NCBI GenBank assembly: GCA_900546995.1
Contig: URFF01000075.1
Span: 1 to 7,026 of the forward strand
DNA: 7,026 nucleotides
Source: an uncultured Sutterella sp.
GTDB lineage: Bacteria > Pseudomonadota > Gammaproteobacteria > Burkholderiales > Burkholderiaceae_F
Reading direction: 5' to 3'
Notes under the pieces: generated by a model
The model's input: the letters and a program-made list of their open reading frames with translations, nothing else
The model's database searches: none
What the model was told of the DNA's origin: nothing
Shown here: piece by piece, positions 5,231-7,026 of the stretch
Numbering within the stretch: position 1 is the stretch's first letter
Layout: every line of letters starts with the position of its first letter
Translations under genes and position numbers: made by a program

Positions 5231-6517
5231 TTAAGCAATCCCCTGAAATTTCAGAGAATACAATCCCAACCGTTTGAACAAGGTATTTGGAATGCAAATG
5301 TGCATATGGAGTGATTGGGCATTAAACCATGGTCCTCTGCCGTTATAGGCTGATTTCCAAGCGTTATACTCGTCCAAGCCTCTTCTGCGTAATTCCTTTT
5401 GCCTTGTTTTCGGCTTTTTCCAGGCTCGCCATATCAAGCATCTCAGGTGAGTTCGGATATTGATGTCCAGTTTTTCAAAGAACCCTTTTCGAGTATCCAA
5501 GCTGAAGTAGTTCCGCCACCCCCTCAGTAGCTGTGTAAGCCTTTCAATGGCGAAGCTCAATGATGTGCCTCTACTCCGCCTGTAAATAACCTTCAGCTTT
5601 TCTTTTAACCGTTTGACTGATTTCGGCGCCACGATAATACGTGTCTGGTTGTATCGGTGGAATGTATACCCAAGAAAGACTGACTCGTATGGACGAAAGG
5701 TACCGCTCTTATCTCGGTTTACCCGCAACTTGAGCCCTCCTTCCAAGTATTTCGTCACACTTTCCAGTACTCGTTTTGCTGCCTCTTCGGACTTCACATA
5801 AATGTTGCAGTCGTCAGCGTATCGGCAAAACTTATGTCCCCGTTTCTCCAGTTCACGATCAAGCTCTGTCAGCATGATGTTCGATAAGAGTGGACTTAAT
5901 GGTCCTCCCTGTGGAACTCCTTCTGATCTTGGCTTGACCAATCCATTTTCCATGATCCCGGCGTTTAAGTACCGGCGGATTAATTTCAGGATCTTTTTAT
6001 CTTCAACGACCTTAGCCACTCGGCTCATCAGGATGTCGTGATTGACTCTGTCAAAGAACTTTGACAAATCCAATTCAACCACCCATCTATAGCCTTGTTT
6101 GATGTATTCCTGTGCTTTCAGTACAGCCATCTGAGCACTGCGACCCTGACGGAAGCCGTAGCTGTTGTCACTGAATTGCGGATCAAACATCGGTGTTAGG
6201 ACGTTGACTAGCGCCTGTTGTATCACTCGGTCAATGACCGAAGGAATGCCGAGCATTCTTATACCCCCATTGGGTTTGGGAATGTCGACTCGTTTTACCG
6301 GTAACGGAATATAGGTTCCGTTGATGATTTTCTGGCGGATTGTTCCTCCGTGTTGTTTCCAGTAGTCTCTTAACTCATCGACAGTCACGTGATCTACGCC
6401 CGCGCTTCCGTGATTCGCTATGACTTTCTGGATCGCTTCCTCGATGATCATGCCATGCGTGACCGTTTCGATTCGGCACCATTCAGGATCGGCTTTCGTC
6501 CACTCTCGGTTCGTCAT
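5231..6517 (-). CDS. ltrA: Group II intron-encoded reverse transcriptase/maturase
   Basis: A 428-residue protein that binds its own intron RNA, helps it splice and reverse-transcribes it at a new site. From the ATG, RT domain motifs are KPNGGIRMLGIPSVIDRVIQQAL (about 82-104), SYGFRQGRSA (119-128), ELDLSKFFDRVNHD with catalytic Asp 150, EGVPQGGPLSPLLSN (199-213) and the active-site YADD (233-236), followed by LGYTF (282-286). The maturase X domain includes RLTQLLRGWRNYF (326-338). The C-terminus ends shortly after a GRGPW segment, with no HNH endonuclease, as in class C proteins. An in-frame TTG lies two codons earlier (6523), but AAAAGGAG at 6533-6526 is 8 nt from the ATG at 6517 and too close to the TTG, so ATG is chosen. 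No stops or frameshifts are seen. Confidence 0.95.
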   Translation of the reverse strand: MTNREWTKADPEWCRIETVTHGMIIEEAIQKVIANHGSAGVDHVTVDELRDYWKQHGGTIRQKIINGTYIPLPVKRVDIPKPNGGIRMLGIPSVIDRVIQQALVNVLTPMFDPQFSDNSYGFRQGRSAQMAVLKAQEYIKQGYRWVVELDLSKFFDRVNHDILMSRVAKVVEDKKILKLIRRYLNAGIMENGLVKPRSEGVPQGGPLSPLLSNIMLTELDRELEKRGHKFCRYADDCNIYVKSEEAAKRVLESVTKYLEGGLKLRVNRDKSGTFRPYESVFLGYTFHRYNQTRIIVAPKSVKRLKEKLKVIYRRSRGTSLSFAIERLTQLLRGWRNYFSLDTRKGFFEKLDINIRTHLRCLIWRAWKKPKTRQKELRRRGLDEYNAWKSAYNGRGPWFNAQSLHMHICIPNTLFKRLGLYSLKFQGIA

Positions 6518-7020
6518 AATCAAAACTCCTTTTGGACAGGGGCCAGCGACCGATCACAGATTCCGTCTGCTCTCGGAAGAGTCCTGTTCCGACACTGTGT
6601 GCTGGATAATTTATTGATCATGAGACCTCCGAAGTCTACTTGCACTTAAATGTTCGGCCCTTCAGGTTACCCCTACTACGGCCTCGGCTGACTTCCATCA
6701 AAGCAACCCTTCACCTTACGATGTCGGTAGCCTTGCGGCACCTTGATGGATCTCCCCGGGTATGACACACTGCTTTCACACTTATACCTGTCAGATCTAC
6801 ATACTGGGCTCCGTACGTGTATTTGGGCTTCAGGTCTTTTGGCACCCTTACCCTCCCGGTATGCCTCATATCTGCTTCTTGTTCATCAGGCCAGTGTTTT
6901 GCTATCGGCTTCCTCCAGACCCCTTGTTACCAAGACGCCCTTGCCGAGTCGCTACTTCTTACCCCACGTCGGGTGAAACGGTGGACTTGCACCACCAGCA
7001 GTGCGCCCTGCCGGGCGCAC
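6518..7020 (-). ncRNA. 5' ribozyme part of the group II intron (domains I-III and start of IV)
   Basis: These 503 nt have no credible gene; small open frames here are in folded RNA. The very 5' end forms a perfect hairpin, GTGCGCCC-ggca-GGGCGCAC (7020-7001), typical of the start of domain I, and is followed by a short pairing GGTGG/CCACC around 6994-6979. I cannot place all domain limits by eye. The 3' end carries the reverse transcriptase ribosome-binding site AAAAGGAG. Confidence 0.75.
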
Positions 7021-7026
7021 CAAAAA
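7021..7026 (-). other. 5' exon stub of the intron (likely IBS1 in a terminator T tract)
   Basis: On the minus strand the six bases before the intron are TTTTTG. Class IIC introns insert just behind rho-independent terminator hairpins, where IBS1 lies in the T run. The expected hairpin would lie beyond the right edge and cannot be seen. Confidence 0.5.

Larger units (their letters stand above)
5157..7020 (-). mobile_element. Full-length group II intron, probably class IIC
   Basis: About 1,864 nt on the minus strand. The 5' end at 7020 begins GTGCG, the usual group II start, and the 3' end follows domain VI and ends AT at 5157. A complete reverse transcriptase gene sits in domain IV, followed at once by domain V. 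IIC assignment rests on a C-class-like protein without an endonuclease domain, a CGC triad in domain V, compact size, and a T-rich 5' exon (ttttt then g) compatible with insertion behind a terminator. Candidate EBS1 sequences on the minus strand are CAAAAG at 6841-6836 (6 bp to the 5' exon with one G-U) and CAAAA at 6901-6897. Both ends and all key parts look intact, so it could still splice and move. Confidence 0.9.

Noticed and set aside
6518..6523. TTG start two codons earlier for the reverse transcriptase
   Set aside because: The ribosome-binding site would be only about 2 nt from TTG; spacing to the ATG at 6517 is normal.
6743..6976. Rightward 77-codon open frame
   Set aside because: Lies antisense in intron domain I RNA, with no recognisable protein features.
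7001..7020. GC-rich hairpin read as a rho-independent terminator
   Set aside because: It is the first stem of the intron on the minus strand; the adjacent T run precedes it rather than following it, and on the plus strand an A run follows.
1..7026. CRISPR array, tRNA or rRNA genes, integrase or att sites
   Set aside because: No regularly spaced repeats, no cloverleaf or rRNA-like sequence and no recombinase gene seen by eye on either strand.

Overview
The window looks like chromosomal DNA of a betaproteobacterium, probably order Burkholderiales. The basis is the MnmA protein, whose wording (for example the acidic stretch after the first strand and the GERPFREFLNRYLP-type segment) reads like Burkholderiales homologues. 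The moderate base composition would suit a gut-associated family such as Sutterellaceae. Both levels are inference from memory of protein families, not a search. The window seems to be an assembled fragment whose two ends both fall on problem sequence: a perfect fold-back at the left end and a group II intron boundary at the right end.

Left part (1-2113): a partial nitronate monooxygenase/FabK-like flavoenzyme gene runs leftward off the window. It is divergent, across 84 bp, from a complete mnmA (tRNA 2-thiouridylase). mnmA ends in a clear rho-independent terminator, followed by a short AT-rich, 10-bp-periodic spacer where it converges with the next genes.

Middle part (2187-5059, all minus strand): transcription order is an AraC-family regulator, then an exported flavodoxin-like protein, then a membrane-anchored metallophosphoesterase. 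The 172-bp gap between regulator and flavodoxin and the leader of the regulator both carry a TTGCC-N5-TTGC element with a 10-bp period. This suggests that the regulator controls itself and the flavodoxin gene, and perhaps the phosphoesterase by read-through.

Right part (5157-7020, minus strand): a group II intron, apparently full length, with a GTGCG 5' end, an encoded reverse transcriptase/maturase without an endonuclease domain, domain V with a CGC triad, and domain VI with a bulged A 7 nt from the 3' end. These traits point to the IIC class, which inserts behind transcription terminators; the six bases of 5' exon visible are T-rich, as expected. The intron sits just upstream of the regulator's putative operator and promoter, leaving both intact.

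I found no CRISPR array, tRNA, rRNA or defence locus. No wholly new system can be demonstrated here. The most original items are the shared regulator-flavodoxin operator, the RK-type Tat-like signal on the flavodoxin, the His-less nitronate monooxygenase motif and the two artefact-like or mobile-element-defined window ends.
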